This document shows, in pieces, positions 34,474 to 43,764 of a stretch of DNA of 64,000 nucleotides (the stretch's first letter is position 1; every line of letters starts with the position of its first letter). Location of the stretch: NCBI RefSeq assembly GCF_003951285.1, contig NZ_RXFQ01000007.1, forward strand, positions 186,001 to 250,000, in the 5' to 3' direction. Made by a program: the position numbers and the translations under genes. Origin of the DNA: Variovorax beijingensis (lineage in GTDB: Bacteria; Pseudomonadota; Gammaproteobacteria; Burkholderiales; Burkholderiaceae_C). Below the pieces are notes generated by a model. It saw only the letters and a program-made list of their open reading frames with translations. It was not told the DNA's origin and did not search any database.

Positions 34474-35769
34474 ATGAACGCGTTCAACGTCAGCGAGCAC
34501 ATGCAGACCCTCGGCCTGCAGGCAAAAACCGCCGCATTCCTCATGGCCCGTGCGGATGCAGCTACCAAAAACAGAGCATTGAAGGCCCTGGCCAGGCGCC
34601 TGCGCGAAGCCGGCCCGGGCCTGGCCGAGGCCAACGAAAAGGATCTGGCGCGCGCCACGGCCGCCGGCCTGTCGGCGCCGATGGTCGACCGCCTGAAGCT
34701 CACGCCCAAGGTCATCGAGACCGTGGCCCTGGGCTGCGAGCAGCTCGCCGGCATGGCCGACGTGATCGGCGAGATCATCGGCATGAAGCAGCAGCCCAGC
34801 GGCATCCGCGTGGGCCAGATGCGCGTGCCGATCGGCGTCTTCGGCATGATCTACGAGAGCCGCCCCAATGTGACCATCGAGGCCGCGAGCCTGGCCATCA
34901 AGAGCGGCAACGCCGCCATCCTGCGCGGCGGCTCGGAGGCGATCGAGTCGAACAAGGCGCTGGCGCTGCTGGTGTCCGGGGCGCTGGCCGAGGCCGGCCT
35001 GCCGGTCGATGCGGTGCAGCTGGTGCAGACCACCGACCGCGAAGCCGTGGGCCAGCTCATTGCGATGCCCGAGTTCGTGGACGTGATCATCCCGCGCGGC
35101 GGCAAGGGCCTGATCGAGCGCATCAGCCGCGATGCCAAGGTGCCGGTCATCAAGCACCTCGACGGCAACTGCCACGTCTACGTGGACGACACGGCCGAGT
35201 TCGAGATGGCGCTGCGCATCGTCGACAACGCCAAGACGCAGAAATACAGCCCCTGCAATGCGGCTGAAGGCCTGCTGGTGTCGGCGGTGGTGGCGGAAGA
35301 CTTCCTGCCGCGGATCGCCGCCATCTTTGCGGCCAAGGGCGTCGAAATGCGCTGCGACCCGGCGGCGGCCCGCATCCTGCGCGCCGATGATGCATTGGCC
35401 GGCTCGGGCGCAAGAATCGTCGATGCGGTCGAGTCCGACTGGTCCGAGGAATACCTTGCCGCGGTGATCAGCATCAAGGTGGTCGAAGGGGTCGACGAGG
35501 CCATTGCGCACATCAACCGCTACTCGAGCCACCACACCGACGCCATCGTCACGCGCGACCATGTGCATGCACAGCGTTTCCTGCGCGAGGTCGATTCGGC
35601 CAGCGTCATGGTCAATGCGAGCACACGCTTCGCAGACGGTTTCGAGTTTGGGCTGGGGGCGGAAATCGGCATCAGCACCGACAAATTCCATGCGCGCGGG
35701 CCGGTCGGCATCGAAGGGCTGACCTCGCTCAAGTACGTGGTGCTCGGGCAGGGCGAAGTGCGCAGCTGA
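34474..35769 (+). CDS. proA: Gamma-glutamyl phosphate reductase ProA
   Basis: A 431-residue NADPH-dependent aldehyde-dehydrogenase-fold enzyme converting gamma-glutamyl phosphate to glutamate semialdehyde for proline. The catalytic cysteine is in [16 protein letters not shown]. The conserved [19 protein letters not shown] and the C-terminal [20 protein letters not shown] fit the family. A short hairpin without T-tract follows. Neither proB nor proC is nearby. Confidence 0.96.
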   Translation: MNAFNVSEHMQTLGLQAKTAAFLMARADAATKNRALKALARRLREAGPGLAEANEKDLARATAAGLSAPMVDRLKLTPKVIETVALGCEQLAGMADVIGEIIGMKQQPSGIRVGQMRVPIGVFGMIYESRPNVTIEAASLAIKSGNAAILRGGSEAIESNKALALLVSGALAEAGLPVDAVQLVQTTDREAVGQLIAMPEFVDVIIPRGGKGLIERISRDAKVPVIKHLDGNCHVYVDDTAEFEMALRIVDNAKTQKYSPCNAAEGLLVSAVVAEDFLPRIAAIFAAKGVEMRCDPAAARILRADDALAGSGARIVDAVESDWSEEYLAAVISIKVVEGVDEAIAHINRYSSHHTDAIVTRDHVHAQRFLREVDSASVMVNASTRFADGFEFGLGAEIGISTDKFHARGPVGIEGLTSLKYVVLGQGEVRS

Positions 35770-35783
35770 TGCACCGGAAGCGG

Positions 35784-35803
35784 GCGGACTGAACCAAGTC
35801 CGC
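35784..35803 (+). terminator. Possible terminator hairpin after proA
   Basis: A perfect 7-bp stem GCGGACT/AGTCCGC with a 6-nt loop lies 14 bp after the proA stop. No T-tract follows, so its strength as an intrinsic terminator is doubtful. Confidence 0.45.
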
Positions 35804-35820
35804 TCTACGTAGTCTTGTCA

Positions 35821-35849
35821 TTGGGGCGGCCATCCCCAAATCCTACAAT
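35821..35849 (+). promoter_or_regulatory. Candidate promoter for gshA
   Basis: TACAAT (35844-35849) is a strong -10; TTGGGG (35821-35826) is a partial -35 at 17 bp. The element lies 41 bp upstream of the gshA ATG in a locally AT-richer gap. Confidence 0.5.
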
Positions 35850-35890
35850 TCCGCTCTACCTTTCAAGTACAAATCCAACAAGGCCGCCGC

Positions 35891-37204
35891 ATGGTTCCGC
35901 ATCTCGTCACCGCCCTGACCGGCCCGATCAACGAACTGGAACAGCGGGTACTCGACTCGACGCCCGCCATCGAGCGCTGGTTCCGGCTCGAATGGATGGA
36001 GCACACGCCGCCGTTCTACAGCGCGGTCGACATCCGCAACGCGGGCTTCAAGCTGGCGCCGGTCGACACCAATCTCTTCCCCGGCGGCTGGAACAATCTC
36101 ACCAAGGAGATGCTGCCGCTGGCGGTGCAGGCCGCGCAGGCCGCCATCGAGAAGATCTGCCCGGAGGCGCGCAACCTGCTCGTCATTCCCGAGAACCACT
36201 CGAAGAACACCTTCTACCTCGCCAACGTCGCCCAGCTGGTGCGGATCTTCCACATGGCGGGACTCAACGTGCGCGTGGGGTCGATCGATCCTGCCATCAA
36301 GTCGCCCAAGAAGATCGAGCTGCCCAACGGCGAAACCGTGTGCCTGGAGCCCGTGGTGCGCAGCAAGCGCCGCCTCGGGCTCAAGAACTTCGATCCCTGC
36401 ACCATCCTGCTCAACAACGAGCTGACGGCCGGCACCCCGGGCATCCTGGAAGACCTGCACGAGCAGTACCTGCTGCCGCCGCTGCACGCGGGCTGGTCGG
36501 TGCGGCGCAAGAGCAATCATCTGCACAGCTACGAAGAGCTGTCCAAGCGCTTCGGCAAGCTGCTGGGCATCGACCCCTGGCTGATCAACCCGATCTATGC
36601 GCGCGCCGACGGCGTCGATTTTTCCGAAGGCCGCGGCATCGACGTGCTGACCAGCCATGTGGACGCGGTGCTGACCAAGGTGCGCCGCAAGTACAAGGAA
36701 TACGGCATCAACGAGAAGCCCTTCGTCGTCGTCAAGGGCCATGTCGGCGGCGACGGCCCGGGCGTGGTCACGGTGCGCGACGCGAAGGAAGTCGAGGGCC
36801 TGGCCGGCAAGCCGCGCGGCGCCTCGGCGGGCAGCAAGGCGGCCGCGGCCGCCAGGGAACTGCGCGAGCCCCGCGAGGTGATCGTCCAGGAAGGCGTGCT
36901 GACCAACGAGCGCGTGCACAACGGCGTGGCCGAGCCGGTGGTCTACATGATGGACCGCTACGTGGTGGGCGGCTTCTACCGCGTGCATGCCGAGCGCGCC
37001 CCCGACGAGAACCTCAAGCTTCCGGGCGCGAGCTTCGTGCCGCTGGCTTTCTCCGAAAGCGCGCATCTGCCGCAGCCCGGCGCCAAGCCCGGCGCGAGTG
37101 CCCCGAACCGCTTCTACATGTATGGCGTGGTGGGCCGCCTGGCCATGGTGGCCGCGAGCTACGAAATGGAAGCCACCGATCCGGACGCCGAAATCTACGA
37201 ATGA
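35891..37204 (+). CDS. gshA: Glutamate-cysteine ligase GshA, betaproteobacterial type
   Basis: A 437-residue enzyme for the first step of glutathione synthesis. It is not of the E. coli GshA sequence type; it matches the family found in Acidithiobacillus, Burkholderia and relatives (TIGR02049-like): VDIRNAGFKLAPVDTNLFPG, LLVIPENHSKNTFYL, FVVVKGHVGGDGPGVVTV and MDRYVVGGFYRVHAER. In many Burkholderiales gshB follows nearby; here gshB is about 10 kb away at 47581, with accessory genes between. It has its own likely promoter. Confidence 0.93.
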   Translation: MVPHLVTALTGPINELEQRVLDSTPAIERWFRLEWMEHTPPFYSAVDIRNAGFKLAPVDTNLFPGGWNNLTKEMLPLAVQAAQAAIEKICPEARNLLVIPENHSKNTFYLANVAQLVRIFHMAGLNVRVGSIDPAIKSPKKIELPNGETVCLEPVVRSKRRLGLKNFDPCTILLNNELTAGTPGILEDLHEQYLLPPLHAGWSVRRKSNHLHSYEELSKRFGKLLGIDPWLINPIYARADGVDFSEGRGIDVLTSHVDAVLTKVRRKYKEYGINEKPFVVVKGHVGGDGPGVVTVRDAKEVEGLAGKPRGASAGSKAAAAARELREPREVIVQEGVLTNERVHNGVAEPVVYMMDRYVVGGFYRVHAERAPDENLKLPGASFVPLAFSESAHLPQPGAKPGASAPNRFYMYGVVGRLAMVAASYEMEATDPDAEIYE

Positions 37205-37376
37205 TTTTCCGAAGCGGCTTGCGCGGGCGTCGGCCGGCGGCAAAATAGCGGCCCCACAGCAAAGGAAACAAAAGGGCGGAGGGGTGCGCGCGGCGGCTGG
37301 AAATTCCACCGCGGCAGCATCTCGGTGCGTGTGACGTCTGGTTACGCGAGCAGCCTCCCTTTTTCCCATCGACTTC

Positions 37377-39248
37377 GTGTCACCTCCCAAATCCTCTTCC
37401 GCCGCCGCCTTGATCATCGGCGCCATCGGTGTCGTCTATGGCGACATCGGCACCAGCGTGCTGTATGCAGTCAAGGAAGTGTTCGGCCACGGCCACCTGC
37501 CTTTCACTGTCGAAAACGTCTACGGCATCCTTTCGATGTTCTTCTGGACGCTCACCGTCATCGTGTCGATCAAGTACGTGGTGCTGGTGCTGCGGGCCGA
37601 CAACGAAGGCGAGGGCGGCCTGGTCGCCATGCTGGCGCTGGCCTCGCGCGCGGTGGCCGACAAGCCCAGGCTGCGCCATGTGCTGCTGCTGGTGGGCATC
37701 TTCGGCACTTCGCTCTTCTATGGCGACGGCGTCATCACGCCGGCCATCTCGGTGCTTTCGGCGGTCGAAGGCCTCGAAGTGGTGTCGCCCCACTTCAAGC
37801 ACTATGTGCTGCCGGTCACGCTGGTGGTGCTGTTCGGCCTCTTCGTGGTGCAAAAGCGCGGCACGGCGGGCATTGGCAAGTTCTTCGGGCCGATCACGCT
37901 GACATGGTTCATCGCCATTGCGGTGCTCGGCGTGTCGCAGATCATTCACCACCCCGAAATCCTCAAGGCGCTGAATCCCTGGTTCGCGCTGAAGTTCATG
38001 TGGGACAACCCGGGCACCAGCTTCATCCTGCTGGGTGCCACGGTGCTGTGCGTGACGGGCGCCGAGGCGCTCTACGCCGACCTGGGCCACTTCGGCAAGC
38101 GGCCGATCCGCGTGGCGTGGTTCACGGTCGTGATGCCGGCGCTCACGCTCAACTACTTCGGCCAGGGCGCGCTGCTGCTCGAGAACCCCGAGGCCGTGAA
38201 GAACCCCTTCTACATGATGGCGCCCGAATGGGCGCTCATTCCGCTGGTGCTGCTGGCCACGGCGGCCACGGTCATCGCGTCGCAGGCGCTCATCACGGGC
38301 GCCTTCAGCGTCACGCGCCAGGTCATCCAGCTGGGCTACCTGCCGCGGCTGAACATCGAGCACACGAGCGTGCGCACGGCGGGGCAGATCTACATTCCGC
38401 TGGTCAACTGGGGGCTGTTCGTGGCCATCGTGCTCGCGGTGGTCATGTTCCGTTCGTCGAGCAGCCTGGCCGCGGCCTACGGCATCGCCGTGACCACCGA
38501 CATGCTGATCACCACGATCCTGACCTTCTTCGTGATCCGCTATGCCTGGAAGCTGCCGCTGGCGCTGTGCATTGCGTCGACCGCGGTGTTCTTCGTGGTC
38601 GACTTCCTGTTCTTCGCGTCGAACCTGCTCAAGCTGTTCGAGGGCGGCTGGTTCCCGCTGGTGATCGGCGGCGCCGTGTTCACCCTGATGATCACCTGGA
38701 AGGAAGGCCGCCGGCTGATGGGCGAGGTGCAGCGCGCCGATGCGATCGAGCTGAAGGCCTTTCTCGATTCGGTGTTCGAGAGCCCGCCCGCGCGCGTGGA
38801 CGGCACCGCGGTGTTCCTCACCGCCGAACCCGGCGTGGTGCCCAACGCGCTGCTGCACAACCTGAAGCACAACAAGGTGCTGCACGAGCAGAACCTGTTC
38901 GTGACCGTGCGCAACCACGAAGTGCCCTGGATACCGATGGACAAGCGCATCGAGATCGAGGCGCTCGGCCACCATTGCTGGCAGGTCATCGTGCACTACG
39001 GCTTCAAGAACGACATCGACCTGCCGCGCGCGCTCGACAATGCGCGCCTGCGCGGCTGCCAGCTCGAGCCCATGACGACGAGCTACTTTCTCTCGCGCGA
39101 CGTGGTCATTCCCACGCTGGGCAGCGGCATGGCGCCATGGCGCGAGAAGCTGTTCGCGCAGATGCACCACAACGCGAGCGGCGCCGCCGCGTTCCTGGGG
39201 CTGCCGAACAACGCGGTGGTGGAGCTGGGCTCCAAGATCGAGATCTGA
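37377..39248 (+). CDS. kup: Potassium transporter Kup
   Basis: A 623-residue KUP/HAK/KT-family K+/H+ symporter. The N-terminus [20 protein letters not shown] is diagnostic; about 12 membrane helices follow up to residue 440, then a C-terminal cytoplasmic domain. Translation begins with GTG at 37377, giving [12 protein letters not shown]. The 172-bp leader to gshA shows no clear promoter. PtsN, whose gene is in this window, regulates K+ uptake systems in other bacteria; a link here is only inference. Confidence 0.95.
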   Translation: MSPPKSSSAAALIIGAIGVVYGDIGTSVLYAVKEVFGHGHLPFTVENVYGILSMFFWTLTVIVSIKYVVLVLRADNEGEGGLVAMLALASRAVADKPRLRHVLLLVGIFGTSLFYGDGVITPAISVLSAVEGLEVVSPHFKHYVLPVTLVVLFGLFVVQKRGTAGIGKFFGPITLTWFIAIAVLGVSQIIHHPEILKALNPWFALKFMWDNPGTSFILLGATVLCVTGAEALYADLGHFGKRPIRVAWFTVVMPALTLNYFGQGALLLENPEAVKNPFYMMAPEWALIPLVLLATAATVIASQALITGAFSVTRQVIQLGYLPRLNIEHTSVRTAGQIYIPLVNWGLFVAIVLAVVMFRSSSSLAAAYGIAVTTDMLITTILTFFVIRYAWKLPLALCIASTAVFFVVDFLFFASNLLKLFEGGWFPLVIGGAVFTLMITWKEGRRLMGEVQRADAIELKAFLDSVFESPPARVDGTAVFLTAEPGVVPNALLHNLKHNKVLHEQNLFVTVRNHEVPWIPMDKRIEIEALGHHCWQVIVHYGFKNDIDLPRALDNARLRGCQLEPMTTSYFLSRDVVIPTLGSGMAPWREKLFAQMHHNASGAAAFLGLPNNAVVELGSKIEI

Positions 39249-39254
39249 CCGGCC

Positions 39255-40022
39255 TCAGCCCAGCCCCAGCATCTGCCCCAGGCTGCGCTGCGAGGCGGGC
39301 CTGTCGAGGGCGATGTTCTTCTCGAGCACCACCAGGTGCTCTTCCATCAGTCGCACGGCCTCGTCCGCATCGCCGCGCGCAATCGCATCGACCACGTCCG
39401 CATGCTCGCCGTGCTCGCACGATGCATTGCCGGGCGGCTCGTAGAGCGCCACGATCAGCGAGCAGCGCGACATGAGTTCGGTCAGGTAGCGCTCCAGGAT
39501 CGGATTGCGCGCGAGCTTGGCCACGCGCAGGTGAAAGGTGCTGGCCAGGCGCGCCCACTCGGGCTGCGCATAGCGGTGCATCGCCGCATGCTCTTCCTTC
39601 AGATGGCGCCGCAGTTCGGCGATTTCGGCGCGCGTGGCGTTGCGCACGGCCATGCGCACCAGCGCGGCCTCGAGCGCGCGGCGCGCCTCGAAGATCTGCC
39701 GTGTTTCCTCGGGCGAGGGCATGGCCACGATGGCGCCGCGGTTCGGCCGCAGCTCCACGATGTGGTCGTGCGCGAGCCGCTGCAGCACCTTGCGCACCAG
39801 CGCGCGGCTCACGCCGAACAGATCGCACAGCGATGCCTCCGGCAGCTTGGTGCCGGGCGCGAGGCGCTGGCTGGTCACGCCTTCGAAGACCGAGCGGTAG
39901 ATGCGTTCCTCGATGTCCCCGGGGCCTTCGTTCCTTGCCGCGGCGCCGTCGGTAGGCGGCAGCTTGCGCCGGGCGGGTCGCGGTGCGGGGGCGGGCTTGG
40001 GCGGCGGGGAAGAGCGGGGCAT
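39255..40022 (-). CDS. GntR-family (FCD) transcriptional regulator
   Basis: A 255-residue regulator. After a Pro/Ala-rich leader of about 35 residues comes the winged helix (IYRSVFEGVTSQRLAPGTKL and SLCDLFGVSRALVRKVLQRL), then an all-helical FCD effector domain with the usual histidines (EEHAAMHRYA, STFHLRVAKL). It is last in a minus-strand unit with a deacetylase-like and a SnoaL-like gene, divergent from an ABC transporter. The perfect palindrome at 41549-41562, of the type bound by FCD regulators, is the probable operator. The ligand is probably a carboxylate but is unknown. Confidence 0.9.
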   Translation of the reverse strand: MPRSSPPPKPAPAPRPARRKLPPTDGAAARNEGPGDIEERIYRSVFEGVTSQRLAPGTKLPEASLCDLFGVSRALVRKVLQRLAHDHIVELRPNRGAIVAMPSPEETRQIFEARRALEAALVRMAVRNATRAEIAELRRHLKEEHAAMHRYAQPEWARLASTFHLRVAKLARNPILERYLTELMSRCSLIVALYEPPGNASCEHGEHADVVDAIARGDADEAVRLMEEHLVVLEKNIALDRPASQRSLGQMLGLG

Positions 40023-40079
40023 GGCGCAGTCGATGAGAGAACCTGCCCATTATCGAGCGCGTGCGGCGCGTGCCGGGGC

Positions 40080-41003
40080 CTATGCAAAGTCCGCGGGCCG
40101 GTCCGCCGCAAGCTGCTGCATGTGCGATGCGATCGCACCCGGCGTGGTGAACCAGATGTCGCCGCGGTCGCGCGCGCGTGCCAGGTGCGCCAGCGCCGTG
40201 CGCAGGTGGCGCAGCCGGTAGGGTTGGCCGACGATGTAGGGATGCAGCGCGAGGCCCATCACCAGCGGCTGCGCGCGCGACTGCTCGCGCATCTCGTCGA
40301 AATTGTCGACCACCATCGCGCTGAAGTCCCTGGCGTCCATGAGGCGCCCGACGATCATCGGAATGTCGTTGAGCTCCTGCGGATACGGCACCGACCAGAT
40401 CGAGCCGCCGCCGCGCGTGCGCATGCGCACCGGCTGGTCGTCGTGGCACCAGTTGAGCGTGTAGCCGTAGCCGGTCTCGGCCAGCAGGTCGGGCGTCACG
40501 GCGCTTTCCGAGATCCACGGCGACAGCCATCCGGCCGGTGCCTGGCCGCTTTCGCGCTGCATGCGTTCGCGGCAGCGCGACAGCAGTGCGCGCTCGTGCG
40601 CCTCGTCCCATGCGCCCTGGCGCTCCGCGTTGCTGTGGCCGTGGCCGATCAGCTCGTCGCCGCGCGCCACGCAGGCCTCGACCAGTTCCGGGCAATGGTC
40701 GTAGAGCGCCGTATTGACGAGCGCGCCCGCCGGAAGCGCCAGCGCATCGAACAGTTCGAGGCAGCGCCAGGCGCCCACGCGGTTGCCGTATTCGCGCCAG
40801 CCGTGGTTCAGCACGTCGGGCTGCGGCGAGGCCGGGCCGATGCATGCACCCAGGCCGTCGCCGAACGCGAAATGCTCGATGTTGAAGCCGATGTACACGG
40901 CCAGCCGCGCGCCGTTCGGCCAGGCGTAGTCCGGCCGCCGCGTGATCGGGCTGTAGCCGAAGCGGCCGTGCGTGGGAAGCCGTTCGGGCCAGCGTGCCGT
41001 CAT
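40080..41003 (-). CDS. Polysaccharide-deacetylase-family protein (allantoinase PuuE-like)
   Basis: A 307-residue NodB-fold protein. It begins MTARWPERLPTHGRFGYSPI, with RPDYAWPNGARLAVYIGFNI close behind; this resembles PuuE-type metal-independent allantoinases and related amidases. GHGHSNAERQG and SPWISESAVTPDLLAETGY are typical of that branch. The catalytic metal triad of true chitin deacetylases is not evident. Start at 41003 is chosen because upstream sequence is a shadow and this ATG lies 10 bp after the SnoaL-like gene. Its substrate is probably the compound imported by the divergent ABC system. Confidence 0.8.
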   Translation of the reverse strand: MTARWPERLPTHGRFGYSPITRRPDYAWPNGARLAVYIGFNIEHFAFGDGLGACIGPASPQPDVLNHGWREYGNRVGAWRCLELFDALALPAGALVNTALYDHCPELVEACVARGDELIGHGHSNAERQGAWDEAHERALLSRCRERMQRESGQAPAGWLSPWISESAVTPDLLAETGYGYTLNWCHDDQPVRMRTRGGGSIWSVPYPQELNDIPMIVGRLMDARDFSAMVVDNFDEMREQSRAQPLVMGLALHPYIVGQPYRLRHLRTALAHLARARDRGDIWFTTPGAIASHMQQLAADRPADFA

Positions 41004-41013
41004 GCGCCCCGCC

Positions 41014-41454
41014 TCACAGCACCGCCAGCCCGGCGCGCACCAGCAGCCATTCGGCGCTGTCGTTCCACACGTCCATGCGGCTGATGAGGCCGTGGCGCAC
41101 CACGTAGCGGTCGACATAGCGGTTGCCCTCGAAGGCGGTGCCATCGGGCCAGGCGCCGTAGAGCGTGCCAAGGCTGTAGACCACGGTTTCCTCGGGCGTG
41201 CCGCCCGCCACCACTTCGGTGCGTTCGATCTTCTTCTTCACCCAGGCGTAGCGCTTCGCATTGAAGGCCGAGGTGTCGCCGGGCGCCTGCATTTCGCGAT
41301 TGCCCGTGAAGCGGATGCGGATGTCGGGCGCAGTGAAGCGCGACGCCGATTGCGGGTCGGGAATCATCACGAGGCGAAGGAATTCGTCGACCACTTCGGC
41401 GGGCGTGGAAGGGCCCGGCAATGGTGGCGCATCGGAGGAAGCAGGCGTGTTCAT
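41014..41454 (-). CDS. SnoaL-like / NTF2-fold protein
   Basis: A 146-residue small cone-barrel protein (EVVDEFLRLVMIPDPQSASR, IRIRFTGNREM, NRYVDRYVVRHGLISRMDVW). This fold serves in isomerases, cyclases and dehydratases; catalytic residues cannot be assigned with confidence. It is the first gene of the minus-strand unit SnoaL-deacetylase-GntR, with the operator region directly upstream. The ATG at 41454 gives MNTPASSDAP. The longer open frame upstream runs through the promoter region and is rejected. Confidence 0.72.
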   Translation of the reverse strand: MNTPASSDAPPLPGPSTPAEVVDEFLRLVMIPDPQSASRFTAPDIRIRFTGNREMQAPGDTSAFNAKRYAWVKKKIERTEVVAGGTPEETVVYSLGTLYGAWPDGTAFEGNRYVDRYVVRHGLISRMDVWNDSAEWLLVRAGLAVL

Positions 41455-41548
41455 GGGTTCTCCAGCATGTAGGCCATGGCGGTGCATGGCGGGAAGCACG
41501 GCGGTGCTGCAGCAATTCTCATGCCGATCGTCAACGTTAATGGCAAAG

Positions 41549-41562
41549 AATTGTCGACAATT
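41549..41562. promoter_or_regulatory. Perfect 14-bp palindrome, likely GntR operator
   Basis: AATTGTCGACAATT is an exact palindrome in the divergent gap between the SnoaL-like gene and the ABC binding-protein gene. A half-site-like AAATTGTTGAC follows at 41571-41581. GntR/FCD regulators commonly bind such TTGT..ACAA sites, and such a regulator gene ends the minus-strand unit. The block is strikingly AT-rich for this genome. Confidence 0.65.
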
Positions 41563-41582
41563 TATATCGAAAATTGTTGACT

Positions 41583-41598
41583 TGGCATGGCGCTTGCA
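41583..41598 (+). promoter_or_regulatory. Candidate sigma-54 promoter for the liv-type operon
   Basis: TGGCATG-GCGC-TTGCA matches the -24/-12 consensus (TGGCACG, four bases, TTGCA) at all but one position. The invariant GG (41584-41585) and GC (41596-41597) are exactly 12 bp apart. It would start transcription near 41609, about 76 nt before the binding-protein ATG. No enhancer-binding activator gene is in the window, so this is a sequence-only call. Confidence 0.5.
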
Positions 41599-41684
41599 TT
41601 CGCTCGATCCGCTCGCTTCGGCGAATCCCAATGCACCCTGTTGGGTGTGCCAACCTGCTGTCCCCATTCGATCAGGAGTCCGCC

Positions 41685-42869
41685 ATGACCCGCCTCAACC
41701 GTCGCCATCTTTGCCTTGCCGCCGCTGCGGCCTGCCTCGCATCCGGCACCGCGTTCGCTGCCGATCCCATCAGGATCGGGCTTGTCACGGCCCTCTCGGG
41801 CCAATCGGCGCTGGCTGGCGAAGCCATCACGCGCGGACTCGCGGTGGCCATCGACGAGATCAATGCCAAGGGCGGCCTGCTCGGTGGCCGCAAGCTCGAA
41901 CTGGTGCGCCGCGACGACGAGGCCAACCCCGCCAAGGGCGTGGTGGCCGCGCGGGAACTGATCTTCAAGGAAAAGGTGGCCGTGCTGTTCGGTGGGCTCG
42001 ACACGCCGGTGTCGATGGCGATCGTGCCGGTCGCCAACCAGGAGAAGGTGCCGTTCATGGGCCCCTGGGCCGCGGGCACGCCGATCACGAAGAACGGCGC
42101 GAATCCCAACTACGCCTTCCGCGTGTCGGCGGTCGACGAGATCGTCAACGTCGGCATGCTCGACTACGCGCAGAAGAACTTCAAGGCAGGCAAGTTCGGC
42201 ATGATCCTCGTCAACAACCCATGGGGCGAGTCGAACGAGAAGGGCCTGCACGCCGCACTCGCGGCCAAGGGGCTGAAGGCCGTGGGCGTCGAGAAGTTCG
42301 ACGGCAACGACGTCGACGTGGTGCCCCAGCTCACGCGCCTGAAGGCTGCCGGCGCCGACACGCTTTTCATGGTGGGCAACGTCGGCCCCTCGGCACAGGT
42401 GGTGAAGTCGCTCGATCGCATGGGCTGGCAGGTGCCCATCGTCTCGCATTGGGGCCCCGCGGGCGGGCGCTTCACGGAGCTGGCCGGTCCCAATGGAAAG
42501 AACGTGCACTTCGTGCAGACCTACAGCTTCTTCGGCAAGCAGTCGCCGGTCGGAGAAAAGGTGATTTCCGCGCTCAAGGCCAAGTACCCGGCCATCAAGG
42601 GCCCGGATGACATCACGCCGGCCGTGGGCGTGGCCAATGCCTATGACGGCATGCAGCTTGCCGCGCTCGCCATCGCCGCCGCCGGCTCGACCGATGGCGA
42701 TGCGGTGCGCCAGGGCTTCTACAGGATCGGCAAGTACGAAGGCCTCATCAAGACCTACGACAAGCCCTTTTCGCCTACTGTGCACGACGCCGTCACCGCG
42801 AGCGACTACGTGTGGGCCCAGTTCATCGACAACCGCATCCTGCCGGTGGGCATGGCCGCTGCGAAATAA
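41685..42869 (+). CDS. Branched-chain amino-acid-type ABC transporter binding protein
   Basis: A 394-residue periplasmic protein (Peripla_BP_6/LivK family). Signal peptide to about residue 28 (AAAACLASGTAFA, then ADPIRIGLVTALSG), followed by EAITRGLAVAIDEINAKGGL, the typical family opening. The start follows CAGGAG at good spacing. LivK-type proteins bind many ligands besides branched-chain amino acids, including aromatic acids, amides and urea; the neighbours (BenE-like carrier, allantoinase-like enzyme) suggest an aromatic or amide ligand, which is inference. Confidence 0.9.
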   Translation: MTRLNRRHLCLAAAAACLASGTAFAADPIRIGLVTALSGQSALAGEAITRGLAVAIDEINAKGGLLGGRKLELVRRDDEANPAKGVVAARELIFKEKVAVLFGGLDTPVSMAIVPVANQEKVPFMGPWAAGTPITKNGANPNYAFRVSAVDEIVNVGMLDYAQKNFKAGKFGMILVNNPWGESNEKGLHAALAAKGLKAVGVEKFDGNDVDVVPQLTRLKAAGADTLFMVGNVGPSAQVVKSLDRMGWQVPIVSHWGPAGGRFTELAGPNGKNVHFVQTYSFFGKQSPVGEKVISALKAKYPAIKGPDDITPAVGVANAYDGMQLAALAIAAAGSTDGDAVRQGFYRIGKYEGLIKTYDKPFSPTVHDAVTASDYVWAQFIDNRILPVGMAAAK

Positions 42870-42888
42870 GAGAACGGCACCGCGCGCA

Positions 42889-43764
42889 ATGCTGCTTTCC
42901 GCATGGATCAGCGGGCTGGGGCTCGGAAGCATGTACGGGCTGATCGCCCTCGGCTTCTACGTCACCTTCGCCGTTTCGGGCACGGTCAACTTCGCGCAGG
43001 GCAGCGCGATGATGCTCGGCGCGGTCTTCACCTTCTGGTTCGCGCAGACGCTCGGCTGGCCGATGCCGCTGGCGGTGCTGCTCGCGCTGCTGCTTTGCGG
43101 CGTGTACGGGCTGGTGGTCGAGTTCGTGGCCGTGCGACCGTTCGCGAGCCGCGGCTCCGAAGCCTGGCTCATGGCCACGGTGGCGCTGGGCATCGTGGTC
43201 GACAACCTCGTGATGTTCACTTTCGGCAAGGAGCCGCGCAGCCTGCCGTCCTCCCTGGCACTGACGCCGCTGCAGCTGGGCGAGGTCGGCCTGGGCGTGT
43301 ATCCGCTGCAGCTGCTGATCCCGGCGGTGGGCCTCGCGCTGGCTGCCGCGCTGCATGTGGTGGCGCGCCGCACGCGCTGGGGCATCGGCATGCTCGCCGT
43401 GGTGCAGAACCCGGCGGCGGCGCGGCTCATGGGCATACCGATCCGGCGTGCGGTGGCCGCGGCCTTTGGGTTGTCGGCACTGTTCGCGGGCGTGGCGGGG
43501 GTGCTGATTGCACCGCTCTTCAACGTGCAGGCGGACATGGGCACGCTCTTCGGCCTCAAGGCCTTTGCGGTGGCCATCCTCGGCGGCATCACGAGTGCGT
43601 GGGGCGTGATGCTCGCGGGCCTGCTGTTCGGGCTGGCCGAGGCGCTGATCACCGCCACCCTGGGCTCGGGCTACACGCAGATCCTGACCTTCGGCCTGGT
43701 GATCCTGGTGCTCGCGCTGCGGCCCCAGGGGCTCTTCGGGCGCGCGGCGGTGAAGAAGGTATGA
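42889..43764 (+). CDS. Branched-chain-type ABC permease LivH
   Basis: A 291-residue inner-membrane permease with about eight helices. GLGLGSMYGLIALGFYVTFA at the N-terminus and GTVNFAQGSAMMLGA are the LivH fingerprint; GLKAFAVAILGGITSAWGVM near the C-terminus is the conserved coupling region. It starts 19 bp after the binding-protein stop and overlaps the next gene by 4 bp (ATGA). Confidence 0.93.
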   Translation: MLLSAWISGLGLGSMYGLIALGFYVTFAVSGTVNFAQGSAMMLGAVFTFWFAQTLGWPMPLAVLLALLLCGVYGLVVEFVAVRPFASRGSEAWLMATVALGIVVDNLVMFTFGKEPRSLPSSLALTPLQLGEVGLGVYPLQLLIPAVGLALAAALHVVARRTRWGIGMLAVVQNPAAARLMGIPIRRAVAAAFGLSALFAGVAGVLIAPLFNVQADMGTLFGLKAFAVAILGGITSAWGVMLAGLLFGLAEALITATLGSGYTQILTFGLVILVLALRPQGLFGRAAVKKV

